A stretch of 64,000 bases of DNA from Sclerurus mexicanus (GCA_013396755.1 VWZF01005695.1:893064-957063), one strand, 5' to 3'; shown: positions 27,233-42,200, counted from the first letter of the stretch. The notes: generated from the sequence alone by a model not told the origin. Program-made: numbers and translations.

Positions 27233-30200
27233 TTATTTCTAATCTTTTAAAATGTATTTTTATTGAAATCAACACTTCCTCATTAGTTTAATCCATCCCC
27301 ATTTTTTAAGATTCTCATTCCCAGTGTTAACCAGAGCACTCAGCTTCTGTAGGAGAAAATGTGGTTATATGCCATAAAGACAGAAAGTATTTTCATCTGG
27401 AATATAAATGGAAGTAACCTTTCCAAACAGAATATATTAACATATGCTGGAGAATCCATTGGTTATTCTGAGACCTCTTTCTTTCAGTCTTTAATCACTA
27501 AAACCATCATTTTAGAGTCAGTTTTACAAATCACAAAAGGACCAACAGTTCTCTTGAGAATGTAGTTTTTTTCCTCAGTCCAAACTAGCTCTCACAAATG
27601 TGCTATATTATAGTAATTAATTTTTAAACATTCCCATTCCCTAAAATGATAAACAAAGCTGATTCTTCAGAATTCTATTAAGCTCATTGCAAATGAAATA
27701 ATCCTCATCTGAGAAGTACAAATATGCAGATGGTTTCACCCTATTATGTCTTATTCTTCCAAGCAGAAGGAAATTAGAAGGAACCAGAAACTAACAAATA
27801 TCCCCAGGCAACATTTGCAAGACCCTGAAGAAAACTGAGCACATCTGTTGCTTTTCTCCTCTTGTGATACGGAGAACAAAACCGATACACCTAAAAATGG
27901 GTGATGTCAGGAGAAAGGAAACTAAGTAAGTTGTCAAACGCTTGGGAGAGTTCTATCATTATATTTTCTTAAAGACCAAATCTCTTTGATCTATCTTAGG
28001 AGAAGATGCAAAACTAAGGATTTCAGTGGCTATATATGCTTTCTTTCAGCCCCTTTTTCCAAATCCCAGAAGCACCATGCTGTCTTCTTGCAGGTACTTC
28101 CAAAGGCTTGGGTCAACAGGAGCCTTTGATGAACAAGTGAACATGAGGGATTCTTGAGGCATGAAGTATGTGTGAAACCACTTACTGGATGTCAGCCATA
28201 GACTCGGACATTTAGTTTAATGATAAAAAAAATATTACAGCAAATAAGATTAATAAAACACAAGGGATTAGAATTTTCTTGGTTTTGTTAGGTAAAGAGT
28301 TATTCTAAATGAAGGTCTGGGTTATATTCACCAGAACCAGAGTTTGGATATTTGAAAGACAGTGTCTTAAACAAGTTTTTTTTAAAAAAAAAGCTCACAA
28401 ACCAAGGGAGATCAGACAGGTTCTGTGATGTTCACTCTGAAGCTTCATGATCCAGATTACCATCATCATCATCACTACGGGGAGGATGTACAACAATCTG
28501 AACAATAAGGTCATGGCCAGGGAGTGCAAATCATTGTCCAGCCTTATCTCATGCTGTATGTTGACCATATGGAGGAGAGCTCAGCTGCCCAAGAGCACAT
28601 CCCTGTCTGTAAGTCAGGACATTTCCAAGCTTTTATTTTCAGAGTTACAAATCACCCACCATGTAATCAATATGCCTGCCCCGGTTTATCTTGCCTAATG
28701 CAATAAGCATTAACTACCACTGTTTATTACTATGAAATTGCATTCTTTAACTTGATTTGACACTGCTAGCTCTCTGCGTCCCTCCCAGCAATCGCACACA
28801 GTACAGATGAAGTTTGATTTGGTAGAGAAATCTGTGTGTTCATACAGATCCAGGCAGAGGTATTATTTCCTATATAAAAATTAATGAATGCAATAATCCC
28901 AGATAGCATTCGCTGTCAGAAAGAACAGAGGCTCATTGACCTAGCAATAAGCTCAAGGCAGGGCTTTATTTTGCTAATTATTTTGATAGAGAAAAGAAAC
29001 CTTGCACTGCACAATGAGGAATAAAAGCTAAATAGCCAAGGAGGTTTGTGCCCTCAAGTTTTACCATCTTTATGCAACTTCCTTTCTGTATTTATTCAGC
29101 TGATATTTAAATGACTGAAGACTATAATGAAGAGGAAGCCTTCCAATTGTGCAGGCCATCTTTTATTGAAAAGCTGAACTTTTTCAGTATTTTGCATTTT
29201 TTGCTGTTGAAGATTAGTATGCATATCTAAAGTGCAATCCCAATGACTGCTGTAGAAAACACCTCAACACAAAAAACACCTGAGACCACAGACACAAAAT
29301 AGTTCCTTTTCATGTGTTTTACATAACTTCTATTAGTGTCTTCTGTGCCTCAGAGCAGGAAGGCTTGGAGTGGGAATTTGTTGCTGTTATACCCCAACCC
29401 TGTGCCTAAAAAAAGTAGCTAGACTCAATGTGATGAGAGAGCTGTAGAGAAACTAGTCTCTGTGATGGGGATTTAATTATTCCAGTATCGACAAAAATGA
29501 GAATTAAAGGAGGAATCAACCTGCTGACTTCCACAGGCAGTAAAAAACAAGTTTATCTTTCACTGTGTATTGAGCTTGTAGCTATGATAAATTCAATAAC
29601 GGTCTGGTGGGTGTTTAGTGCTTTATGATTATATATCATTTGGCTTCAAGTAATCATGGTCTTAGGCTATGAAGGTAACAAATAAGAGTTCAGACAGCAC
29701 CATGTTGTTAAACTCAAATATTTCCAGAAAGACATGGGGAGCGGAGGGGGGAGAGCAAGCAAAAAGTGGTATTTAAAGCAAACAGAGTAAATAATGCAAT
29801 CACATTGTTCCCAGCAATAGAAAACAGTTAAAAGTGATAAAGGAAGTTACTGGAGTAAAGCAATAACATATCAAATATAGACAGAAAGCAATTACAAAAG
29901 GTATAATAGAAAACTGAAAGGACAAGGTAGCTGATGTAAAAAGCTCACAAAAGCTCTGTAAACATTCAAGGGGCAAAAGTTGCTAATAATAATCCATGAA
30001 GGCTCAGGGAATGCTAATCAGTGTAGAGCTGCTCTTCACTTGTATGAGGACACATGGGCCTGTTCTAAATAAATGACTGAATGACAGAGATTAAACTCAC
30101 TGGTGTTCTTTTAAAAAAAAAAGTAGTTCTGGCATCAGTCAATAATGCATCAGAAATAGATTTACTGGATTTTCAGAGACTTTCAGAGATTTTCTAAAGC

Positions 30201-32100
30201 CACCAATCTGTCTGCAAGGAAAACAAGACTTACCACACATAACATGAGCCCCATCACTGGATGTGATGCGAGTCAATGATGTTGTGCTCAGCTCAGAAAA
30301 TTTGCTGCCTTTCAGGCCTTTTCTACATCCCTCATTTTATTGCATCTACCTTTGCAAGAAGCCCAATTTAAATTACTTTCAGACTGGACAAAAATAGAAG
30401 TACAGATGCTGTACAAAGCAGAGAATACCGAATAGAAGGAAAATTAGACACCAATCATCTCAGGGTTCAATTCCACATTTAGCCTCAGCTTTTCTGGACA
30501 AGTCAGTTACTCAGAAATCCACCAGGATTTTTAAAGCCATCTTACCTTCAAAAACCTCACTGCTTAGTCCAAGTTTCCTCAGCACAGTGCTCAGAAGGGT
30601 ACTCATTACTTATCAAAATTGCTAATTCTACAGACACACTTTTAATACCTGAAAAAGAAAATTCACATAAAGAACAGCAGCAGGAATCAAATTGCTGTCT
30701 CAGATGGGCAATGCTGAAGGCCCACCGTGTTGCTCTGTTGCCTATTTATTTTCACAGTATGGACATATGGTCTCAGTTTTAAGAGCACAAAATCAAACCT
30801 TAGCCACACAGAGTAAAGGATAGATAAATATTCAACTGACAAGAGTACAGAAGGTAATCCTGAGCCACCATTTCTGAACAGCACCGTAACACAGTGACGC
30901 TGGACAAAGGTCCTCTGGAGCACCCTGCTCTGTTCTGCCCTGGGCTGGGGGGGCTGCAGAGGTGCAGGGACCACCCGGGTACTCCCCACAGTGCCTAGTG
31001 GGCAGTCCCTGGCTCAGTCTGCCCTCTCGTTATGCACATAGCTCTGGGGATTTCACAGACCACACTGATTTTTCTGTTTGTGCCTGTGTTATCTGATTAT
31101 TGGTTTCTATATATAATTGGAGACATGGATCTCTTGGCATTGAGTTCTGCTTTAGAAAATTGTCACATGCTTTTGTTTTCCCCGTGTTCTCAAAGAGCAC
31201 CACGACTTCTCTGCCATGTGAGAAACTTCAAGCTATAGCTGTTGTTAGGAATAAATACTTCAAAAGCAGAATAAACCTCAAAATATAGGACTGAAAGCAA
31301 GTAGGCCCCGAGTGTGTTGCAATAGGCAAAGAAATGACACTCTTTAGAAGAGACACGGGGCAAATCCTATGTTTAGAAGCAAGCACTAAATTAACAATAA
31401 TTAACAGTTTTATCTTTTTTTTTCCTTTTTATTAACAGTATTTCCAATGTTTAAGGTCAATCATCAGCAAGTCTCACAGTTCAGAGATCAGAATACCTGG
31501 CACTCCTTGAAGGCACACAGACGTGCATTTCTTCCTCATACCTTCCCCCAGAGCAGCAGTAGCTTTCTTAACATTCACCAGCTTAATATAGGGATGTATT
31601 GAAAATGTACAATTTATTATAAGTGTTACAACACCTTGCTTTTTCCCCATATATTTCATCACAGCAGTATAAAATTCAAGGTCTTTAAGCAGAGCATGAT
31701 AATTTATTAGAGCTTCACCTCAAACTCTATACATACACACTTTTTCAACACTTCATTCTATGATCCTGACAAAATCTCCTTCTTGGAGATTAGAATGATC
31801 ACTGAATGAAATTTTAATTATTTAGGCCCAAACTATTGCAAAGTGCCAACAAAACCAGCATAAAACCTTCAGCATCCAAATTTCTAAGAATGGTAGGATT
31901 TGTAAGCTTAAACATTTAAATGCAAAGGGACTTTATTTCAAGTATTGTAAAGAGAAACATTGCCACTTACTGGCAGTACCAATGTCTTTCCAATATTTGT
32001 AGACATTTATGTACATCTTTCAAATGCTCTGTTAACCTTTATAGTATTTGTCAATAAAAAGCCCCATTAACATTTAAACTGTGTATGTCCAACTACCTAC
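27233..32100. other. Intergenic DNA between the CR1 fragment and the NOMO 3' end
   Basis: No coding exon is supportable. There is a short CAT-trinucleotide run near 28461-28475 and a GC-rich patch at about 30890-31025. An AT-rich, ATTA-containing stretch near 28,800-29,000 looks unlike simple repeat and could be conserved noncoding DNA, but this cannot be judged from one genome. Confidence 0.5.
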
Positions 32101-32140
32101 TTCAAGCAAGAATCAAAAGATAGCCTGTAAGAAAGAGTTA

Positions 32141-32146
32141 TTTATT
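32141..32146 (-). terminator. NOMO1: Candidate NOMO poly(A) signal
   Basis: The minus strand reads AATAAA, followed by a U-rich CTCTTTCTT stretch of the kind found at cleavage sites. It lies about 0.93 kb past the stop codon. Other weaker signals exist nearby, so this is a best guess. Confidence 0.35.
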
Positions 32147-33078
32147 ACAGACTGCGTTGCTGGGACTGTACATATTGGAGATTTCAAAAAGCTCACATTT
32201 CTTACAGTAAAAAAAAAACCAAAAGGCAAAAAAAAGGTAAAAAAATAAAAATCAATCATCAATTGGCAAAAAGGCTGCTCATGGGCTGGGCAGGAGATGT
32301 CATCATCATGGGCAAGTGAGTACCATGAGCAACACAGTACAGCTTTAGAAAGAACAGGGCAGCCACCTGGAGCCACCTCAGGAATACTGGAGGTCTAAAG
32401 AGATCACACTGAAACTGAAATTTAAACACTGCTTTTGCAATAGGATCATCAGAACTTACCTGATTATTAACAACTAACCTTACCTGACATTGAGAATTTG
32501 TCTTCATTGGGCAAAATATTAATCAAAGATAACATAATCACTGGACAAGAACTGAAATCACAGCTGTGCAGGTGACACCCTTCAATCAAGCTGCTGAACT
32601 GGAAGTGACAGTGACATAATTCACCAGTTCAGCTATGGCCCCTAACACTTTGTTTCAAGCACCACTGATTCAGCAGAATCCCTACGTGCTGCTTCTCTGA
32701 AGTGGGTATTTCAAAAGGTAGGGAAGAATAACCCCAAAATCTAGAAATCGAAATCAAGTAGTCTATTACCACTGCTTTTATAAATCATTAATGAGGACAG
32801 CAGGACCTGTTCCACTGGAGAGAAAAGAGTCTTCAAGTATGGGAGATGCACTCACAGTGACAGCAAAGGCATTCATTTCATCACTCCACAACAAGGAAAT
32901 CTACAGATTCCTTAGAAAATGTACAACCCAAATGGAGTTAGTGTGACAAACGGCGCTCACGTAGCAAAAATGAAAATGTCAAGTCTGCAAATTCAACAGA
33001 AAATATATATTTTAGTGGCTTTTCTTCCTCAGGCTCCGGTTTGACAGAGCACCACCTCACACAATCATTCCTTGCACC
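32147..33078 (-). other. NOMO1: Probable NOMO 3' untranslated region
   Basis: The stretch follows the NOMO stop codon on the minus strand and has no further coding similarity. It is AT-rich and runs to the first good AATAAA on that strand. An A-rich stretch at about 32207-32250 would be a U-rich stretch in the RNA. The length is inferred from the poly(A) signal only. Confidence 0.4.
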
Positions 33079-33210
33079 TCACGTCCGTCTTGTCTTCTGT
33101 TTTTTCGTCTGTCTCTTCGCATCCTCTGAGCCACCCGTGTCAGAACCTGCCTGTCCCAGAGCACGGACTCCCTGCAGCCGAGCTGTCAGCTGGAGCAGTA
33201 AGGGAATAAG
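33079..33210 (-). CDS. NOMO1: NOMO exon 31 (last coding exon)
   Basis: Residues 1167-1209 plus the stop codon. Begins LIPLLLQLTARLQG after a CCCAG acceptor and ends KKQKTRRT, the conserved basic C terminus of the family. Confidence 0.97.
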   Translation of the reverse strand, partial: LIPLLLQLTARLQGVRALGQAGSDTGGSEDAKRQTKKQKTRRT

Positions 33211-36200
33211 CTGGGAAAAAGAAAAGGGAAGTGTGATGTGGTTACAATGATATGTAAGGTCTGAACGATAATGTTCTTTAGACACGTGCAGCCCCTAACC
33301 CAGAGAATCTATTGCATAAATGGCACATCTACAAAGACATCAGAATACAGCAGCAAATCTTGGGGAAGAATTCAAACCAAACATCTGGGAATTTCTCATA
33401 ATTAAAACCCAAAGCGATGGTTTGTAACTTTTTTCCTGAAATCATCTAGCCAAGAACAGTAGTTTGAGTCCTGAGTCTAGAAATTACTCCTATTTTCAGT
33501 GGAGGCAGTTCCAGTGGCATCGCAGAAAAACCTGGAAAATCTAATATTGAGTGATGTCTTAACCCCTGTTTGAGAGGAAATCAAACTGCACAGACAAATT
33601 TGATTTCTCTTCTTAGCAAAACAGAAATCCAGTCATATCAGAAAAGACTAGAAGAGCACAGCTTATTAATGAAGAGAGGGTTATACAGCAGGTAGTTGTA
33701 TTCCTCTTGAGAGCTTTTGCCTAGGGAGGATGTAAAGCTAAAGACACCAGACTCGAGGACTTGCAAGATTTTTTCCAGTCTGATTGTTCCCGAGCCAGTA
33801 AAATAATTATTTTCATTCCTATTACCGCTGAGTCCCGTTATCTGAATTTGAATGCTGCTGTATTTTTTCTCAGATCCATCAAATGAGAAGCCAAAATTCA
33901 GCCACGGCACAGGAACTTAGCCTCAAACTAAGCTGTTTTAAAGGAAAGGAACAGTCCAAAAACATAGCTACATTGTGACCTTTCCAAAAATATGTCACAT
34001 AAGGTGACTGTGACTGTATCTCCCTCTGGATAAGAATGCAACAAACCTCCACTTAACACAGTACAATGTATTCACTGATAGGACAATAGTATTTGGGTAA
34101 GAGCAAAAAACCCCATGGCCTACCTTATCGTGGTTGTAACCAGCCAACAGCAGAAGCAGAGTCAGTGGTAGTGCAATGTAAGATCCTTGGGCAATATCTT
34201 GTTCAGGCAGCTTTCTCTGAAAACAGAGCAGACCATGGATTTTATTTCTTTTTAAAACAGTTAACTGTGAAATCCCTCAGCTCTAAGCAACATCAGCAAT
34301 AGGATCACATGGCACATCCAGCCCATCCCATCTTACTTACTTCCAAATGCTGCTCTAGATTTAGTTTACGTTCCGTGTCAAAGCAAGTCCTCTGGATCAG
34401 ATTTACTTATGTATTACCTTCCTCCTGGGGTCTGCTGCTTCCTAAAGCTAATTCACTGACGGTCAGTCTCCACAGTCAACCTGGTGTGCTTTGATTTACC
34501 TATCACATGCTGCCCAAAGCTCTAGGACCCCAAGGATACAACTACGGCAACCATACTAAAACAAAACCCTTCAGGCACATCTGCGTCCTTCATTTCTAAC
34601 TCCTGTTTCATGTTTCCCTCATGTTCCACTGGCATCAGAACATGCAGCGAAGAGCAACAGATCATTCACATGTTACAGAATGAACACCTCACTAAATTGA
34701 CTGTCCTGTTCAGAACACACTTTCCCTCTCTCTCAAGGGAGAAATTTCCCCTGATGCTGGTTTGAAACCCCTCTGCTTTACCCTCTACCTCAGCTCCAAT
34801 AACTAAAGTTCTCTTTTTGGCCTGATGACACTTCTTTCATATACACAAAAGTCTTTAAAGGGATTCTGACAACAATCCTTATCTTTCTTCTCCACTCCCC
34901 AGTTACTACAACCTTTCATTGAATGTCACAGCTACAACCCCTTCCTGAACTCACCTGCCAAATTACCAGATAACATCCCTGCCTGAGGCCTTAAATGTGG
35001 CCAAATCCAAATTCATTGTCACTTTAATGTCACTCATAAACCACTGTGTATTTACACTAGAAAGTTTGGCCAAGAGCACAAAATACATGCAGGCTGTACC
35101 ACCAGACATTGGTCCCAAGGTGAACACTGGAACACTGAAGTATTCTGTACTTACAGTGGGACTGAAAACCAGTGTAATGTGTTTATGATATCCAATGGCA
35201 GTGAAAGAAACTTGAGGCAGGGTGTAGTCATACTGTGATTTAGACAATGTAGAATCCAGAAGCACCACGTAATTCTGTGGATAAAAAATACACTCAGGCT
35301 ACACCATCAGGAGCAGTCAGACAAAATCAGATTTAAAGGCAAAAGTCAGTTAAAGAGGATTCAAATGTTCCAGGGTATGGGTTAGTCCAGCAAGAATACA
35401 GCTCTGCAGGCACACCAGAAAAAAACACTTCAGTGTCCTTAGGGGAAAAAAAAAACCAATCTAAGCTAACTGTCCTGTAATATTCTTACCTCTCCATCTC
35501 GGAGCAGTGGTGGGAAATGGAAAAACAGGGACAGGCCTAAGTTGACTGTGTGAATTGGGTTGTCAAGGTTTTCACTTTTGTAGAGCTTCACCTGTAAGTG
35601 AAAGAATAAAGCACAAATCAGGTATTGAATTAAATGTGCACTGAACAACTTCCAGTGACCCTGCAAAAAAACCCATTGTGAAAGCAGGAACAAATACACT
35701 TGACAAAGATGAAAGGCTTGAACTTACACATAACGTGGAGAGATATTCAGAAGACGTAATTATGTTTCCACTTAAATCAAATTGATTAATTTGCCGGAAT
35801 GCTATAATATTAACATCATCAATGTCACTGTTCCCAACCTGCAACGTAGAACACAGCCATGTTTTCACCAACAGAGGAACAGTTAACAGAGGACAGTAAC
35901 ACAACTGTCAACACAACACAAATACTGCTCATTGTTTTAAATAATTCCATAATTATTATCAATTCAAATACACTTTATAAGGAGTTGCTAGTCTGAATGA
36001 CAATTTTGCCTACATCAACACTGCAGGAAACATAACAGTATCTATCCATTCATAACTAAACACAGAGATAGGATAATATGACAGTTTATGACATCCTCAA
36101 GTCACTACTGCTTTGTTCCACATCATAAAGAAATGTTGAAAGGTATTCTATACATTTATTCTCTTGTTTCTAGATGTATAGTTTTTATGACTGTGAAAGA

Positions 36201-39200
36201 ATCCTTTCCACTTGTTTACTGTTTTGGCTTTATCTTACTTCAATTTTGAGCTACGGTGCTGACACACAATATGGAGCCCATATTTAGGGAGCTAACTTGC
36301 TGAAAGGCACTTGTCTAAACAGAATGCATTCACTACATTCCTGCTGACAGAACAGGCATGATGCCTAGACAGATGCACTTCATATTTAAGTGATACTAAA
36401 AAAAAAATAAAATAAAAAATTACCTCAATTGCCCGATGCTGGGGTAAAGCTCTTTCAATGTGATCATTGCCTTCAGCTTTGAGTTGGACATGATACACAC
36501 AACCAGGCTAAAAGGAACATGCAGATGATAAATCCCAACACTGAATATTACATACTTTAATTTTAGATAGCAGTAAGAGAATTTTCTAACATTCCATTTA
36601 CTACCCAAACATATATAACTCTATGCAGTTAAAGTTTTCTTTATCCCAAATAGAAAAATTTAGCTCAATAACACTATTAGGGGTGTTTACTGTCAGCATA
36701 TAAGAAAGGGCTATCACAGAACCTGCACTAGTTTTTTACACCACAGTATTAAAAGAAATTATCTGCTGTGAAGTCTTTTAGCTAGAAAGAAAACACATAA
36801 ACAGGATTAAAACCTGCTTCCTGCTTCAGCAAATTGTGTATTCCGTACATAATGGTCCTGTAAATTCAGCTTCCACATTTCCCCCAGAACAGCTTCCTTC
36901 ACATACATGCTGTGCAATCAACATCACACATACGCCAAACATTCTGCTAAAAATAGGCTGTCATCACTTTCACAGGAGAAACTAAATGCTTCCCCAAATT
37001 CCTCTGCCTAAGAGTTGCCTGCTCTGTCAGCTGAACACCTGTCAGACACGCTCAGCTCTGACCAGGGGCTCGGGTCACGTCACACAAACTGCTCGGCGTT
37101 TGGGGGAGCCCATCACAGTTTGCTGCCAGCAAGCTCCACCACACATTTTTCCCCCTTTTATTAGACTGAATGTTCACTACATGGCAGTGTTTCCTCACAC
37201 ACAAAGACTTGAGGGAATCTGAGACAGCACATGTGATGGGAAAACAGAAATCGGTGGAAAATTAACTAACACATTGTTATGCTCCATCATCTAATAAACG
37301 ACAGGGAGTGTTGTAATCCTTACCCGAAGGCCACGTAGCCTGAATTTGCCCTCTTCATCAGTTATTGTGTCTTCCCCATAGATGCTACAATCCTTCTGTC
37401 CCACAGCTTCCACTGAGACTCCCTGCTCAGGCTCCCCATTTAAAGAAGAAACTGTGCCATAACAGCTAGAGGTGTAAAGAGAACCAATTGCTACAGATGT
37501 GCAGATGCTGTATAATGCACATTTTACAGACATTTTATAGTAAGAACTGATGGAAAAAGTACTTAATGTATTTAGCATAGCACAGGGAAGAAAAGGAGAA
37601 TTTATAATGAATATGTAAAACAGTTTAAATCATTAGAATTCACTGAAGTTCAGAGAACAACTTTAAGAATCCAAGTTCCCTAACCTCCATGAACAGCAGC
37701 TCTTTCTTACCCCTGAGGGCAAGCAAAGGAAGGACCTTGAAGTCAGATATCCAAACTGATTTACCACACCTAGAATAGTCTTCTCCCCTCCCACTGGATG
37801 CAGCACAAGCCACTTCCAGTGCCACTGACACAGTGCTTTCATGGCAGGCCCAACAGCCCTGCCAGCTGGGCTTAGCTATATATCCACATCCATTAAAAAA
37901 AGTATTTATACACAGCACAATGAAGTAAAATTGTGCCTTCGAAAGCCTCCTCCAAACCTGCAGAACAGAGGTGTGCTAGGAGAAAACACATTTGGCATAA
38001 TGCCTCCTTCTATAGCTGTGGCACTTGGCATGGCACTCCAGCTCTACTGACCTGTATGCTGTTCTGTAACCAGTTATCCGAATTTTAAGATTTTGTCCTT
38101 CCTGCACTTCAATCATTTGTGAGGATGGTTCAAAGCGAAATTCTTTCATCATGGGTTTAAAATAATACTGCCCTGGGCTCTGCAAAGAGGCACAAAAGAA
38201 GCTGTTTACAAACAGTGATGCAAAAACTCACCAACTCCAAACAAATATGCTTTGCAAGAGCTCCCTAAAGAGCTGAAGGTCTCTGTTCCAACCACAGGCT
38301 AAACTGGTTGGAAAATGGGAGCACTGACAAACAGGGAGCACGTTCAACAATAAACCAATGGAATTCCACCGGGTGACAAAGGATGAAGAGAGAAAGGAAA
38401 CTACAGCCCTAAAACCTTACCACAAGACCTCAAGGACATGCAAGTGACCACTAAAGAAGGATGTCTGCAAGGAAACTATTCAGGCATGTCTACACACATA
38501 TAGAGATCAATAATCTAATTAGATTTCCTTCCTCTAAAGACTCTCAAATCATCATCAACACATCGGCTTGCTTCATGTTTACAGACTGCAGATTAGTAAC
38601 TGAGATCAATCAACATCATCTACTACCTGTTGGGGAGAAATCTCTTGCCATGTTGGATTTCACATCTTTCACTTGCTAAGATTTTAAGGGCTGTCCGCTC
38701 TCGGGGAACTACAACTCTTATTGTGGCTGTGATTCCACAGGAAACCTGCCACTCAAGAGAGCTGAAAGCATCTGTATTTGGCAGGGCAAAGGAGAACAGC
38801 ATTGCACACACAGCCACATCAAGAAGAATCAATTCCAACTTACCAGATTGGAAAAAGTCAGCATGCCATTGTCCTGTGTAAGGAGGTTGGACCGAAACAC
38901 CCCTCCACTGAGAGACAAGAGAACTCCAGCAAGAGCCTGGTCATCCTCTGATTTGATCTGGTTTTGAAAAATCAGTAATTTCAAGTGTGAGGGTTGCTTT
39001 ATGAAGAAGAGTTCAATTCAGAAGGTCCTTGCAGAGTGCACAGATGGGCTGGCTCTGAGCTCTCAGCTATAGGGAGAATGAACATCTGCAGTGCATCCTC
39101 CCTGGCCAGACCACGGGGCTACAGAACCTTCTGCTCTCAACACGTGGGCACTCACAGCCCATGGCACACACCATGTGCCACCACAGCAGTCATTCTCTGT

Positions 39201-42200
39201 CACTTCAGAGAACATGCTGGGGGGGCCAGAACAAAGTATCCCAAAGAATGGAACCAGGCACTAATTGCACCAGACTGTAGATGAAAAAAATCACCTGGAG
39301 GGATAAAACTCATTAAGAGAAGGTGGTACAACTCTACAATTGCAAAGCATCTTCTGCATGGCAAGTCATAGTCTGCAACTGAGCTCATCCACTGAGACTT
39401 GCTTCCCAAATTATTATCCAAACAAAAATAAATTATCCTCAAATCCCACACCCATTTGTCTTTGGCTGGAAGACATGGGTTAACTTCATTGCCTATCCAG
39501 CTTTAACTGCACGCACTATTCATTCACAATCCAGAGTGTTTAGAACATTACCTCAAATGTCACCCCAGCAAGAGCAAAAGCTTTGAAGTCTCCAACTGTT
39601 CCTTCTACTGCAGTCAAAACAAAACCTTCCTTCTGTGCAGTAATTGTATATTCCAAGTCACTGTGGAGTGGCCCAACACTTCAAATAAAAGGAAACCAGA
39701 ACTTGTTTTAGAAAAAATATTTTGATATCACATACATGTTGTCAAGTTACCACTGTGTTTTAACTAAACAAAACAAATCTGTTAATTACCTGTAGGCACC
39801 TTTGCCATCAGTGAAAACTGTGATAAGTGGGGAAGTTGCACCCTTTTCACTAATGACAATCTCAACTCCTTCCAATTCAGGATGAATTCGCCCTTCCAGA
39901 AATAAGCCTGCTTTTCCATGAATCTCTATCAGCTTTCCAGGACAACTCTCTTCGTCATTGCAAAGGGGATTTAAGACAAAGAAGAAAGTCAAAAAAATAC
40001 TCGCCACTCTGGCTTACAGCAGATCAGTTCATGTCCTTTTACTTAGAATAAGAATCAACCCACACAATTTTATGGCCTCTCAACACACTTTAAAACATTT
40101 AAACTTGCCAAAATCAGTAACTGCATTTCAAAGATATAAGCACATTTCCAACATAAACCTTCTGGATTTCCTAAGTGGTTGGAAGATTCATTTAGTTACA
40201 TATACTGCAGCCACATGGAGATGATGAATATTTCCTTCTAGTTGAGATTACACTGAACTTTGACCACATTTTCTGACTTAAAATTTAGGTCAGTATGGGT
40301 CATGTTTAATGACATTAAGTAAAATTTTATTTCCCCCCCTCCAATGTATTCAGAATATGCAAACAGAGTCACATAGAAAGAGGCACCCAACATTTCCTAG
40401 TGATTTCAAAGTATGTCCACTTAGGAACTTGAGGGCAAGATAGACATTGACTTAACAAGTAGCATCAATTGACTGATGATAACCTTGACAATTCTCAAGT
40501 TCATCTTTTCTGTGAATATTTTTATGATTGCAATTTACTGGGGAAAAAAGGTAACACAGATTTCAATTTGGTAACAAACAATATACAAACCCTGGTTTTG
40601 CACAACTGTTTTTCTAGATGACAGTAATATGAACAATTCTGAGAATCTGGTGCAATATCCAAAAACTTTCCTCTTGTGCCAGGTGGTGTTTTAACACTTG
40701 GAAGCATATTCTGCTGATAAAAACTATATTTGCATCCTCTATCAAACAGCCATGCTTCCAATTTCTAGAATGGAAATGGCCCGAAGAATAGCTGCAACTG
40801 AAACTTTCCTAATATTGCCCTTCAAGAGTTATTCATACATTTAAGGATACATTTCTGCTTTAAAAATCTACTCCTTTCAAATTATAAATTATTTATATTT
40901 ACCTCCACTAACAAATGCTTCCACATAAGGTGGGTAGAAAAGAAGTTCTTTTGATGATGGTGTCACAGTAATTTTCTCTCCAGACCTGTAAAACACAAAT
41001 GAGATAAACTTAGAGGACAATTGGCTTAGCAGCTCTCATGTATAACAGAATACAGCATATGGACCCAAGAATCCACCTAAACACTCCAACAAAAAAAGTA
41101 TCAACAATAGCTAATCCTTACTATATGGTACTAGTTTCCATGTAGCTGACAGTCACCAAGAACAGGCACTGGCACCCACAGAGCTCTTTCCTATATGAAA
41201 CTATATCACTATTCTGGTTAGTAGAAACACCAGACAAGAGTACAAATAATAAAGCTTGTCCACTGGAGCTTGGCATTACCTTGCCCAGTATGAAAACTCA
41301 TACAAGAACGGTCCTTGGAGTTCCTCCACCATCTCTTGCACGGGGGGCTTTGTTCCTTCCTCCTCCTGAGCCTTCTTTTCTCTCTCCTGTCGGCGGCTCT
41401 CAATCTCTGCCAGCTGTTGCTCCCGCCGCAACTCCTGTACGGATTTCAGGGGCCCTAAAACTAAGGCAGGTTCACTGTCAATGGATGACCTGAAAACAGG
41501 GAGGACAAAACAAAATTTTTGGTTTGGGAAGTAGAGTCTTGATTTTGCACCAAGCATCAGACACCAGCTCTGCTGCAGGAGCAACCACCTCCCACAGAAG
41601 CACTGACAAGAGAGCAGGAGTGGCAATGGCTCTCTGCTGCCTCACTGTTTCCTTTCCAGCTGCTGTAGTTGGCCAGCAGTTGCAGCACAGTTGCAGTTCA
41701 TTAAACACAGAGAACTCAAGGCAACACTCTGCAGGTAATGTTCTCTGAAATGATATTTTCCACAGTCAAAAAAGTTTGAGAACCCATAGTCTAGAACAAG
41801 TAGCCACTAGCAGAGCATTAATAAAACACTCATCATTATAAGACACTTCCAGGCAGATTTGGCACCTCATACAATTAAAGCTGTTCACAAATCAGCGCTC
41901 CCTAGTGAGCTGTCTGTTCAGCTAAACATAAATTGGTGCATTAGCGTGTAATCACTCTGCATGGTTTCCCTTTTATAACCCACTTCACACCAGTAACAAT
42001 GCTCTAAAAGCAGCAGATTCTCATTCTGAGGAAACAAAAAAGGAAAAAAACAGATGCCAGAGCTAAAGAGCTCAGAACTAAGCTAAAACAATACCCTCTG
42101 AATCCTGAAATGTCAGTTCATTAAAGTGTATAAAAACTCAGAAAATCTTTTCTTTCCACCACGTAGGGAGGGGCTATATTGAAATGATGAGACCATGTTC

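Noticed and set aside
1..32100. XYLT1 coding exons expected from human synteny
   Set aside because: No glycosyltransferase-like exon with splice sites was found; the gene would have to lie further left.
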